From Prochilodus magdalenae (lineage: Eukaryota > Chordata > Actinopteri > Characiformes > Prochilodontidae), in NCBI GenBank assembly GCA_024036415.1, contig JAMWET010000016.1, positions 175,001 through 239,000 of the forward strand: a DNA stretch of 64,000 nucleotides, read 5' to 3'. Positions 28,370-37,775 of the stretch are shown in pieces. Made by a program: the position numbers and the translations under genes. Positions within the stretch are counted from its first letter, which is position 1; each line of letters opens with the position of its first letter. The notes under the pieces were generated by a model. The model saw only the letters and a list, made by a program, of their open reading frames with translations. It made no database searches and was not told the origin of the DNA.

Positions 28370-28795
28370 TCACCGCCTGTAAGAGTCCCTGGCTTCAGAC
28401 TGCTGCATCAGATACTCCACCGGTCTCTCCAGGTCGAGTTTAACGGGCGCGTGGACGGTAGCGATCTCGCTGGCGCGCGAGGGAGCGCGCGCTCCGCCCT
28501 CGTCGTTTCTCCGGCCCATGGTGAGGATGCCCGCCGCCTGGTTGCGCGCGCCGTGTAGCAGGTGCTGGAGACGGTCTTGGTAGCGGCTCTCGGTGGTTTT
28601 CCGTTTCCCCAGGGTGAGGATGCCCGCGGCGGCGTCGCTGCTCACGCGCACCGGTTTCGCCTCCGTGGCGTTATCGGCTCCCGGGCGGCACAGCAGCCCG
28701 TACAGGCCGCAGGCGCGAGGCCTCCGCGCGCAGCAGCCGGTCACGCCCTGGGTCGCGCATGACACGTGCGCCATCAGCGCGAGGAACAGCAGCAT
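28370..28795 (-). CDS. hcrt: Prepro-hypocretin/orexin, coding exon 2
   Basis: Main coding exon of the precursor of the hypothalamic neuropeptides orexin-A and orexin-B, which are secreted and act on orexin GPCRs to control arousal and feeding. It opens after a polypyrimidine tract and AG (acceptor at 28796-28797) and encodes 141 residues. Numbered from the first exon-2 Met: residues 1-13 are the hydrophobic core of the signal peptide. Q16 lies five residues before the C21-C22 pair, the same spacing as the pyroglutamate of mammalian orexin-A. C29, LYGLL and C36 follow, then an insertion absent from mammals, then AAGILTL and the amidation/dibasic site GKR (63-65). Orexin-B follows (K66-M93, 28 residues) and ends AAGILTM-GRR. 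The rest is an acidic C-terminal propeptide ending in two Arg. The paired GILTL-GKR and GILTM-GRR ends are diagnostic. The exon is much more CpG-rich than its flanks. The orexin-A length of 47 residues is inferred from Q16 to L62. Confidence 0.97.
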   Translation of the reverse strand: MLLFLALMAHVSCATQGVTGCCARRPRACGLYGLLCRPGADNATEAKPVRVSSDAAAGILTLGKRKTTESRYQDRLQHLLHGARNQAAGILTMGRRNDEGGARAPSRASEIATVHAPVKLDLERPVEYLMQQSEARDSYRR

Positions 28796-28884
28796 CTGCA
28801 TGAGGAGAGAAAATACCCGAATCCAGGTCAAAGTGCAGCGAAATCAGGAAATCAGGCATCATTTGATCCCTGACTGAAAACCAG

Positions 28885-29416
28885 GGCTGTGTTGGAAATG
28901 GGATACTATATACTACTCGCGAATACGGGGGGAGATATTTTCGTGGTGTACTGCATCCCATCATGCACCGCGGCGTCACCAGCTCTCAGCCTGCTTCAGA
29001 GAAAATGGCGGCGGGTAACACTAGAGAGCAAAACGCCACCTACTCTGAGTATAAGAGTGGGTGTAGTGATTGTAGTGGAGTATGTTTTCATCAGAGAGTT
29101 AAAATATACAGGTCTGAAGATTAATAAAAGATAAACTCGCTGTAGAGGTTTAATTTTGACTGAAATAGCCGAGGGGAGCTAACAGCTAGGCTAAACGTAT
29201 TTCATGTGAGCTGAGCAGCGTTAGCAGCAGCTAGCTCTAAACAGTGGATACATTATTAACAGCTCTGAGGTAAATGTGGGGTAACTGGTCATGTGTATTA
29301 GTATACAACACTGTCTGTTAAATCTTGTAACTGTACTGCATACTACACACAGGTAGTAAGTAAGTTGCAGTACATACTACTGTAGTAATCAGTAGTGTGC
29401 CATTTTGAATACAGCC
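28885..29416 (-). mobile_element. MITE family H, compact copy (in hcrt intron)
   Basis: 532 bases bounded by inverted ends GGCTGTRTTCNNAATGG and flanked by a 3-base duplication CAG (28882-28884 and 29417-29419). It contains a single copy of the block that is tandemly repeated at 62096-62895. A 3-base target duplication suggests a PIF/Harbinger-type element. No transposase. Confidence 0.8.
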
Positions 29417-31169
29417 CAGGTTCCCCACTTTAACCCTTAACATGGCAATGCCATCATTTTTTAAAATTCACTTTAGAATTAAATTGTTTGGTTTTGAAGT
29501 TAAATGCTTTGTTCTAGCTAACTTTACCTAACTCTAAGTAACTTACCTTAATTGTATACATAGAATGGTTCTGAGTGCGCTTCCTGGTGCCTCATACATC
29601 ATTTCATGGTAGTTTTGAGAGGATTTTACCATCAAACATTTTTATATCTGTTAATAGGTGCATGCAAATCATCCCAGGAAAAATATTCCACTAAAGAAAA
29701 CATAACTTTTTATTTTTTCCAGATTATTTTTCCCCACAAATTTCCCTTCATCAGCATCACATAGTTTGATGCTACTGGTTTATCCAGCTATGGTTGTGTG
29801 GGAGGCAGAGTACCACAGAAGTGCTGGTCTCAGGTAAGAGAGACTTCTGCAACTTCTAAATAAGTCGTTGTTACAGACATTTTTGCCAGCAGAGCAGCAA
29901 GGTGACCCGCAGCCATGTTAGGAGCATATGGCAACAGCGTGGCTAGAGCAAGCATGGGCATTCACTGTACACATGCCTTACTGCTGTCGAGGGTGTGGTG
30001 GGCAGTACAGGAAGTGACAGTGGCTAAGAGAGCCACCCCACCTAGTATTTCAAGTGATGGGGTGTTCTGCGACAAATGGGGAAGGCTGTAGTGTGAAGAT
30101 GACACAAGCTGGGGAGGATTGTGAGAGCATGCAACCTCAGCGTCCCCCTCTGGACTCTGTCCAGACTCTGTTTTGACCTCTGAGACCACCGACTTTTGAA
30201 CAAGGGGATGTGTAGCAAGTGTATGTGCTGCACCGAGAGTCAAGGCTCCACTGTACAAGTTTAACAAGTTACGAATATGTTGAAAAGTGCGGTGGAAGAA
30301 GTGAACGGCAACCACCTGATCATTTAACAGGGGGCAGTGCAGCGTCCCACTTCTGGCTTATTCAAATCTGGAATGCACACAAGGTGTGGTCATGCAGAGG
30401 GCGGATGAAAACCACAGGGGCGCTGGACAGCAGTTTCTGTACTGTGTTCAGTAGAATAGCTTTAGTCTAAAGTGTTGCATTTCCTGTGTCATCTTCTACA
30501 CCAATGCTGCAATAATGCCCACCGCCATCCCCTGCCAAGATGGCCTGTATAGGTCTCGTACTATCACAAACTCAAAAACAATGAGAGAGGCCCGAATCCG
30601 GGTGAGAACCGCAGGAAGGAGCAGCCGGTGAAGGTGTATGGTCATGTAGGTTCACTTGTGGTTTTCTGTAGTTATTAAAATGGCACAATAGACATATTGT
30701 GACCTCAGGTTTCCTTCACCACCACTGTAAAGATACCTGAGTTGGTAAGCTTTGCAAGATGGGTCCAATTCACATCAGCCCACTCTGCATCTCTCTCTCA
30801 GTGCACATTTTGCATGGTGTCCTCATGTGTACACATCTCCATTAACATGGGATAAAAAGATACAGTCTCGTGAAAAATTCCTTTTTTAATTTATCCTTAG
30901 GAAACCAAACATTCAGTATATCTTGGTATCCTAAGAATGTCTAGTCTAGTCAAGTCTTTTATTCTTCTTCTCGCTCACTCTTACAGCACTAGAACTCTCC
31001 TCAACCCTCTCTCTCTCGCTGTCCCTATAACTGTTTCTTTCTGTCCCTGTCTCTCTTTTTCTTTCCCCTGCAATTGTTGCTTCAAGGTTCATGAATTCAT
31101 TTTCCCCGATCTATTGACTTGGTTCCTCTGCTACGGCTTCTACTCTGAATGTGTCTGTGTGAATAGCCT

Positions 31170-31480
31170 GAAAACCCTGAGAGCTGAGCCAATACTTTAT
31201 AATTGCAGTCAAAGCAGTTTCTAGCTATGAGCAGTATAAGCAGCTGCTTAGCTCCTTGAGGTGCGCATTGCCTCGGTTCAGATTCATTCTTGCATACAAG
31301 ATGGTTGTTGTGTGCCTGGAAGTGGGATATTGTCATTGGTACCTGGAAGTGGGATGGGACCATTGAAGCATAGGATAATGAAGTATCTGAGTTCTGAACA
31401 GATACTTTATAACTGCAGTCAGAACTGTTTCTAGCTATAAGCAGTATAAGCAGCTGCTTAGCTCCCCCAAGTCCAGTATT
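31170..31480. repeat. Local duplication in hcrt intron
   Basis: The segment with ATACTTTATAATTGCAGTCA and TAAGCAGCTGCTTAGCTCC occurs at about 31190-31258 and again at 31402-31464, about 85-90% alike by eye. The copies are separated by a shorter doublet (CTGGAAGTGGGAT). Confidence 0.75.
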
Positions 31481-32254
31481 CATTATTATTGTTGACGGGA
31501 TTCCAACTTATAAAAAATGACCCATACTGGAGTGGCACATGATAGTACATGCTACCAGTATCAGTACTGGATCCAAGGGTCGATTTATCTCTTTCTGAGT
31601 TCTTTAAGTCTTAAATAAAACAACAAATCTCCACCAATGTGACCAAAAACAGAACGCTACATATGCTGTGACCTGTGTAACAGAATGCAAACAACCGTAA
31701 CTCTGAGATTCCTTCCCTGACAAATACACAACTGCAGTGGTTCTTCAGATTAATGTAGGATGTATTGTGTTTGGGTTTATATGATCTGATATAGCACCAA
31801 ACAAGCCTCATCTATTGTAACAACCTTAACACTGTACAGATAGAAGAACCGTTGTTGGTTGCTATGTAGCACCATTTAAAGAAAAGGTTCTACATAGAAC
31901 CATGTACATTACACACTTACATGTATAAACATACATACACACATAAATAACTACAACACATTCTCATCTCAATCTAAAGAACCATTTTACCATGCCAGGA
32001 ACCATTTAAATGAAATGGTTCTGCATAGAAACTGTCCTTGTATTTTAATTATTGTGTATAGATTGTGAACAGTTTCTCTCTATGTTTTAAAACCTGCTGT
32101 ATATGCTTCTTCACAGACCTTTTCACGCCACGTCTTTACAGAACCAAAACATTAGAACCTTTTCTACACAAGAACCTTTTATGGTTGCACATTAAACAGT
32201 TTTGCTTGTTGTGCAAAGCAGCTTGTGCTTATATTAAATTGTTGAGAAGGTGTA

Positions 32255-32480
32255 GAATGTTCACACTGTTCTAGAATGTTCTTCCTTCATTGGCAATTTT
32301 AGAAAGTTCTCCCCTCATTTAAACAGTTCTGTGATGCTCTCCATTGTCCACCGTCTTCGAATGTTCTCTCTCATTCTTGCTGTTCTAGAAGTGACTGTCC
32401 TGTCCACACTGTTCTAAACTTAAGCATGCATAGAACCACTTAAGCATGGTTCTTTGCAGAAGTTATGGTTCTAAACAGAC
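32255..32480. repeat. TTCTAGAATGTTC-type repeat patch in hcrt intron
   Basis: Diverged relatives of the 34.4-34.9 kb array, with one perfect TTCTAGAATGTTC at 32269-32281 and several decayed copies. It lies about 1.5 kb inside the hcrt intron. Neighbouring sequence also repeats AGAACC and GGTTCT. Confidence 0.65.
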
Positions 32481-33114
32481 GATTTCCTTTGCTAAAGAAC
32501 ATTGAGCAACTGTATTTTTAGGAGTGTAGTGTATAGCCCCTCAACATACATAATTACGCATGAACCTGTACAAACATAACTGTGTAAGAAACCAGAAATC
32601 AGATTTTTCCTTATTCAAATGATTCAGTTCTATTATGCAACTAATTATTTACGCGACCAACGTTTTAGCTAATTTATTTCTGCTGATAGATATTTTAAAA
32701 TGTTGGTATTTAGGAAAAACCAGCCACGCCCTTTTCTTAGGCTTTAAATCAGTAGCGGTGGTTCTTTTCTGCACTATACCGATCATATAGGTGGCCAGAT
32801 GTCTACATTGAAAACCACAGTCATTCCCAGATTGGCGGTTAATATCTCATTACAATATCTAATGTTTCTGTCTATGAAATAAGAAGTGGGCCAGGTCAAC
32901 CGATGTTGAGTGAACCTATGGTGAACTATGGAATACACTCAATAAATAAAATAATAAAAGATATTAATGTAAGATTTGTATTACTTTCCCTCCCACACGA
33001 GGGTTGTTGAAATAATGCCGCTAAGTAAAGAGGGTCTCAGTGGGTGTAGCAGGTTGGGCAGGGTTGAGGCAGAGATACATTTTAAGTTCAGGGTTTGTAT
33101 AAGCCCATAATTCA

Positions 33115-33300
33115 TCCATTTGTTCATTTATCTTCTAAGCTGTTCATCCTTCTGGGTTGTGAGAGATCTTGGAGCCTATCCCAGTGCTTATTGGGCAAAA
33201 GCCAGGAAGCACCCTAGACATTCACTCACACACACTCACACCCATGGGGGCTATTTATCTCCATCTCACAGCAACCTGCGTCACTGTGCTACCCCGCCCA
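33115..33300. mobile_element. Dispersed teleost repeat I, copy 2 (truncated)
   Basis: Shares the order TTCTAAGCTGTTCATCC, GGAGCCTATCCCAGTGCTTA, GCCAGGAAGCACCC with the copy at 23125. Confidence 0.5.
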
Positions 33301-33736
33301 TAATTTATATTTGTATTAAATATTTTTGGTGGGTAAAAATGGGGACTTTTTTGAGGACAGGCCACCAAAAACAGGACAGGAACAGTCTCTGCAAATCTGG
33401 GGTGTCTGGACATCCTACTGTTCAGTTAGTATAATTCTAGGATATTTAAACTGTCCTTTAAAAAGATTAAATAAATAGGACAATACTATTTTTATTATTC
33501 CTTATTCATATTAGAACAAATGTCATATTTCAACTACATTATTCAGGCTAAAATTTATGTATATTAAAGTGTACAAAGTGAACTATCCTGAATCTGCATA
33601 AATATCAAGGCCTTCTATCTCTCAATTCTAAAACTGTCTTCTGTTGGCATAGTCCTGCCGGTATGTCTATGATAGCCAGAACATTGGTACAACACCAAAA
33701 TGCATTATCAATAGCTGGACACAGGACAGGTCTTAC

Positions 33737-33799
33737 CTTGGCCGAGGAGATGGTCATGAGTCTGACTGCGCCGCTGGGCTTGATGTAGGCACTGGCCAT
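33737..33799 (-). CDS. hcrt: Prepro-hypocretin/orexin, coding exon 1
   Basis: Short first coding exon. The segment ends AAG followed by a strong donor (GTAAGA at 33731-33736) in phase 0, which joins in frame to exon 2. The last seven codons read MTISSAK. Human prepro-orexin exon 1 encodes MNLPSTK before its intron, so length, phase and chemistry match. A second in-frame ATG lies 14 codons upstream (33797-33799) with a better Kozak context (A at -3, G at +4) and would give a 21-residue N-terminus (MASAYIKPSGAVRL before MTISSAK). The ATG at 33755-33757 has a weak context (CTC before it) but gives the conserved length. The feature is drawn from the upstream ATG. The precursor is 162 residues from that start or 148 from the inner one; human is 131. 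The exon assignment is strong and the exact start is unresolved. Confidence 0.85.
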
Positions 33800-33847
33800 T
33801 CTAGATTTAGGCTTGAAACTGTCCACTCCTGAGGAGACAGGGTGAGC

Positions 33848-33856
33848 CTTTATATA
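33848..33856 (-). promoter_or_regulatory. hcrt: hcrt TATA box
   Basis: TATATAAAG on the minus strand. It lies about 50 bases upstream of the first ATG of exon 1, so transcription would start near 33820-33828 and leave a 5' UTR of 20-70 bases depending on the ATG used. Context and position fit a focused promoter. The start site itself is inferred. Confidence 0.75.
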
Positions 33857-34340
33857 CAGACCCTCTCCCGCAGCCTTCGTTGATAAGGCAATACAAAATT
33901 AGCCTAACAAAGACGCATGATGCTGCTATTCTGTTCCACCTCTTTGTCATCATGTTGCTCATTTAAGAGCCAGAGTGATATTATGTCGGGTTCGTTAGCA
34001 GAGTCGGTCATTAATGGACTAATCGGCATGGCTGGCTCCATGGATGTATCCAGGGAGTTTCATGGACAGTCCTGGAACAGCATTGTATCTGCTCAGACTC
34101 AGCTTCGTTAACACATGCCATTAGAATTAGCAAGTAACAAGTCGATGCAATAATTAGCAGCCAGTGTCAATACGGCCAAGACGGAGGGATGAAAGCCAAA
34201 CAAAAGAGGCTAGGAGTCTCCACACCGGTGAAGAGGATAAAGGATAATGAGGAAGCAGAAAAGGACGCTTTGTATGGGGGAGAAGGTCAGAGGTAATGAC
34301 TGAATGACATTGCTGTCAATAGAAATACTGATAGAACATT
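33857..34340 (-). promoter_or_regulatory. hcrt: hcrt proximal 5' flank, candidate enhancer
   Basis: About 480 bases of non-repetitive sequence directly upstream of the TATA box, bounded upstream by the tandem arrays. It contains homeodomain-type cores: ATTAAT near 34010, ATTAGAATTAGC near 34120 and TAATTAG at 34151-34157. LIM-homeodomain factors such as LHX9 recognise TAATTA-like cores and are implicated in hypocretin neuron specification, so this is a reasonable regulatory region. Such motifs are also common by chance in AT-rich DNA. Confidence 0.35.
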
Positions 34341-34448
34341 CTAATCAGGCTCCTTCACAAACTAGATTGAAGGCCAGAGCATGCCAAGCAAGCAAACTCC
34401 AGTCTGTCCCTGGAGGACTGCTGTACAAAGAGGACTAATGCTCGCACT

Positions 34449-34862
34449 GTTCTAGAATGTTCTTCGTTCTTCACACTGTCTCTGAATGTTCATCTCTACT
34501 CTGAGCCTTCTGTCATTCTTCATGCTACTCTAGAATGTTCTCCGCCATTCATAGTGTTTGAGAATGTTGTTCTGGAATTTGCAGTTCTAGCTTGTTATAT
34601 ATTTTTTACTTGTTATACAGTTCTAGAATGTTCTAGAATGTTCCTTCTGGGCACATTGGTCTACAATGTTCCCTATTTATACACACTGTTCTATAATGTT
34701 ATCCCTTGTTCTAATTATTTTAGAATGTTCTATCAAATTCATATCATAATATCCATTATGGCAGAATCCTCTGCCCATATTCACACAGTTCTAGAATGTT
34801 CTCTCCTCATTCATGCTGTTCAAGAATGTTCTTCCTTAATTTGCACTGTTCTAGCATGTTCT
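34449..34862. repeat. Degenerate tandem array with heat-shock elements
   Basis: Diverged repeats of about 30 bases built around TTCTAGAATGTTC. This motif fits the heat-shock-factor consensus (alternating TTC and GAA with two-base spacers). Perfect three-unit sites lie at 34450-34462, 34789-34801 and 34819-34831. A perfect five-unit site lies at 34621-34643. One-mismatch copies lie near 34528, 34718 and 34849, and further decayed copies near 34480, 34552, 34658 and 34689. The array is about 0.6-1.0 kb upstream of the inferred hcrt transcription start. The motif matches are seen directly; any role in regulation is inference. Confidence 0.75.
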
Positions 34863-35089
34863 TCTTAATTTGATTCTTCTGCATTGGCTCGGCCCGTATC
34901 TGTGGTATTGGCCACCACAATGGGGTTTTTGTTCCGTTTTCTCCCAAATGTCCTAATGATGTATATCATCTGTTCTTTCAAAACTACAGTTGCATAGAAG
35001 TTACTGGCTGACTCATAGCAATGAATACGTTTTAATATATATATATATGGTATAAACGTCATGTATAGTTATCATAAAAAGCAACTGTG

Positions 35090-35602
35090 TACATACTACC
35101 GTGTACATGTTTCTGTGTACCCTCTACTCTGTACATGCTACTGTGTACATACTACTGTGAACATGCTACTGTGTGCATGCTACTGTGTACATACTACTGT
35201 AAAGATGCTACTGTGTGCATACAACTGTGTGCATGCTACTGTGTACATGCTACTGTGTACATGCTACTGTAAAGATGCTACTGTGTGCATACTACTGTGT
35301 GCATACTACCGTGAACATGCTACTGTGTACATACTACTGTGAACATGCTACTGTGTGCATACTACTGTGTACATGCTACTGTGTGCATGCTACTGTGTAC
35401 ATGCTACTGTGTACATACTACTGTGTGCATACTACTGTGTACATGCTACTGTGTACATGCTACTGTGTACATGCTACTTTGTACATGCTAATGTGTGCAT
35501 ACTACTGTGTACATGCTACTGTATACATACTACTGTAAACATGCTACTGTGTGCATACTACTGTGTGCATACTACTGTGTACATGCTACCGTGTACATAT
35601 AA
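35090..35602. repeat. 14-bp minisatellite, about 36 units
   Basis: Head-to-tail units of the form GTACATGCTACTGT. Variants alternate GTAC/GTGC/GAAC/AAAG at the start and CATGC/CATAC in the middle. The array is nearly gap-free for about 510 bases, 1.3-1.8 kb upstream of hcrt. The 14-base period means reading frames run through all three phases, which creates spurious repetitive ORFs. Confidence 0.9.
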
Positions 35603-35794
35603 CTGCTTGAAATATATATTTTTTTCCGGAATAATCTTTGCTTTTGGCGTTATAGACAAGTTGTAAAGTGTGACAGACTTTGTGCACCAAAAGCTAGTGC
35701 AACAGCAGACGGTTTTATTTTGAAGATACAAAAAGTCAATTTGTGATTTGTCAGTTATAACACATGTCTAAGATCATTATGTAGAACATGTTGC

Positions 35795-36190
35795 TGGATT
35801 GATGAAGAGCAAGCCACCCCTGGATTCTGAAGCAGTGGACACATGTTCACTCTGGCAGTCTGATAGATGAATCTCTGTTTGGCTGATGCCAGGAGAACAC
35901 TACCTAATGGAATGCACAGCGTGAACAGTAAAGTTTGGTGGAGGAGGGGTAATGAGGCTTGGGCTGTTTTTAGGCCCCTTGTTTCCAGTGAAGGGTGATG
36001 TTATTGCTGTTGCTAATTGAGGTCCATAAAGACAAGGCTTGAACTAAGAGCCTTCACCTCAACCCCACTGAACACCTATGAGATTTATGACCAACATAAG
36101 TGCCTGAACTCACAAATGCTTTTTCGGGGGACAAATGTCCTAAGAAAGAAAACTCTAAAGTCCTGAAGAACTTGTAGAAAGTCCTTATAT
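35795..36190 (+). mobile_element. Tc1-like family C, transposase relic
   Basis: The middle to 3' part of the common fish Tc1-like transposase: GATGCCAGGAGAACACTACC, AAAGTTTGGTGGAGGAGG, GGCCCCTTGTTTCCAGTGAA, TCAACCCCACTGAACACC. Many stops. Located between hcrt and the unidentified gene. Bases 36191-37135 show nothing else recognised. Confidence 0.75.
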
Positions 36191-37138
36191 AAGGCCATTA
36201 GTTAGGGACAGTTCTTACCATGTACATACATTTACGTGTATTGGAAATAAAACGTGAGATGCGCGAGTCAGTGTGGATGTGTACAACTGTATAAACCTAC
36301 CGACAGCTGTATAAAATAAACGACAGGAAACAAATAATTCTAGTGCCATTCCACTTTTATAATATATTATGGGCTTTATAAATGAGGGAAATAAAACAAG
36401 GTGTTATTCCGCATGTCAACACCCACTCCTCTTTTCCAAATCACATTCCTCCTCTAACCCCACATTCCTCTCTTTAGCCCCTTGCAGACAGTTCTCAACC
36501 AATGAACCACAGGTACATCATGACATCACTGTGTATGCACAGTTCATGATTATAAAATAACCGCAATATTAATTCATAATAACTACCCACAATAGTAACA
36601 GCAGTAATTACAATATAGTCACGTCGTTCACAAACAGCATATGTTCTCAGATGTGGAGTCTTCTGAGCTAGACTGCAAAGTGTCCTTTAGTTAATTCTAA
36701 AATGATTTCTTCCATTCATCCTTTATTTGCTTATCTGATTCTCAGTGCTGCTTGAAGTTTGCACATCAGCAAAGATATCCCAGAGTTCTCTGCGTTGAGT
36801 CCATTGCAATAGAAGAAGTCCATGTTCCAGTTTAAACACTAAAGTGAAATTTTTTTTTTGTTTGTTTTTGTTTTTTTTTTAAACTCAAAATTAAGACGAC
36901 ACTTGCGCGCACGCACGCACCCACTTGCACTCACTGTACCCCTGGATAAAAGTTTGATTCAAAAGGACCAAAGTGTAAATGTAGAATAAAACAAAACAAG
37001 AAAAAAAACCACATGAATTCTAACACCTGACAAATGTGCAGAGGCCCCAAACATCATCCGGACCAGCAGGGGGAGCCAAAGGGAAGAAGAGTCTTTTGTT
37101 CAGTGGCAATGATGACTGTTTGCGTCTCTATATATATT

Positions 37139-37178
<40 letters not shown>
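37139..37178. repeat. (TG)n microsatellite
   Basis: About 20 dinucleotide units. Confidence 0.97.
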
Positions 37179-37181
<3 letters not shown>

Positions 37182-37699
37182 TTGAGGAGGTACATCTTTA
37201 TATGGTTATTAAAACTTGTTCTGTTATTTCTTCCTCATATTTACTTGTCTTGCTCACGTTATCAGCCTTATTTTCTCAACTTCACTCTGTTTAGCAACGA
37301 CACCATATAAAAAAGCAGGGAGGAAACATATTCCTGTCTTCACTGTGGATCTGCGAGACATTCCTGGCCTGCACAGCTTTGTTTAGGGGCGCTTATGTAG
37401 TTATTGTTGTATATGTTGCATCTGTGGTCTCTTGTATTACAAATGTGCTATAAAGCTGCTTCATTATTATTTATTATTAGGTTATAACAGAGGCTCTGTT
37501 CCTGGCCAGGTGGCAGGAGTGTGCTACCTGATGAACTGCAGTGGTGTAAGGTGTGGCTATAATACTTTGAAATCTTCATTTATTTTTATTTTAGTTCTGT
37601 ATTTTTGTCATTTTAAAATGAAAGTCTACTTTTCATTCACTTTTAGTTGTACGTTTGGTTCCTAATTAGAACCGGAAGTTTCAAAACATATGTTTATAG

Positions 37700-37775
37700 C
37701 TGTAGGGCCCATTTTGTCCAAAAAAGCCAAGCATCTCCAAAATGGCAAAAGGGCAAACACCTCATTTAATTTTAA
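37700..37775. mobile_element. MITE family A fragment
   Basis: Contains TTGTCCAAAAAAGCCAAGCA, TCTCCAAAATGGCAAAAGGG and AACACCTCATTTAATTTTAA, in the order of the left half of copy 2. Bases 37776-39350 show no other recognised feature apart from an A-run/(TA)n near 38176-38204. Confidence 0.5.

Larger units (their letters stand above)
28796..33736 (-). other. hcrt: hcrt intron 1 (4.9 kb)
   Basis: Phase-0 intron running from the GTAAGA donor at 33736 to the pyrimidine-rich acceptor ending at 28796. It contains a 532-bp MITE (28885-29416), unrecognised sequence at 29420-31100, a diverged tandem duplication (31190-31470), a patch of TTCTAGAA-type repeats (32255-32480) and a dispersed repeat (33115-33300). 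The remainder is AT-rich sequence with no coding signature on either strand. It is much longer than the human HCRT intron, and repeats account for part of the excess. Confidence 0.8.

Noticed and set aside
28796..28831. Extension of hcrt exon 2 upstream through an in-frame TTG
   Set aside because: These 36 bases are the intron's polypyrimidine tract and acceptor. The initiator comes from exon 1.
28562..28979. Plus-strand ORFs of 66 and 94 codons and a minus-strand ORF of 102 codons
   Set aside because: Shadows of the GC-rich hcrt exon 2, which explains the open frames.
35090..35602. CRISPR-like array
   Set aside because: Units are 14 bases with no distinct spacers and the genome is eukaryotic. 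The same applies to 56710-57275.
35061..35666. Repetitive Tyr/Cys/Val ORFs resembling a repeat protein
   Set aside because: The period is 14 bases, so each ORF drifts through the repeat. Three overlapping frames are equally open and no splice or start context is convincing.
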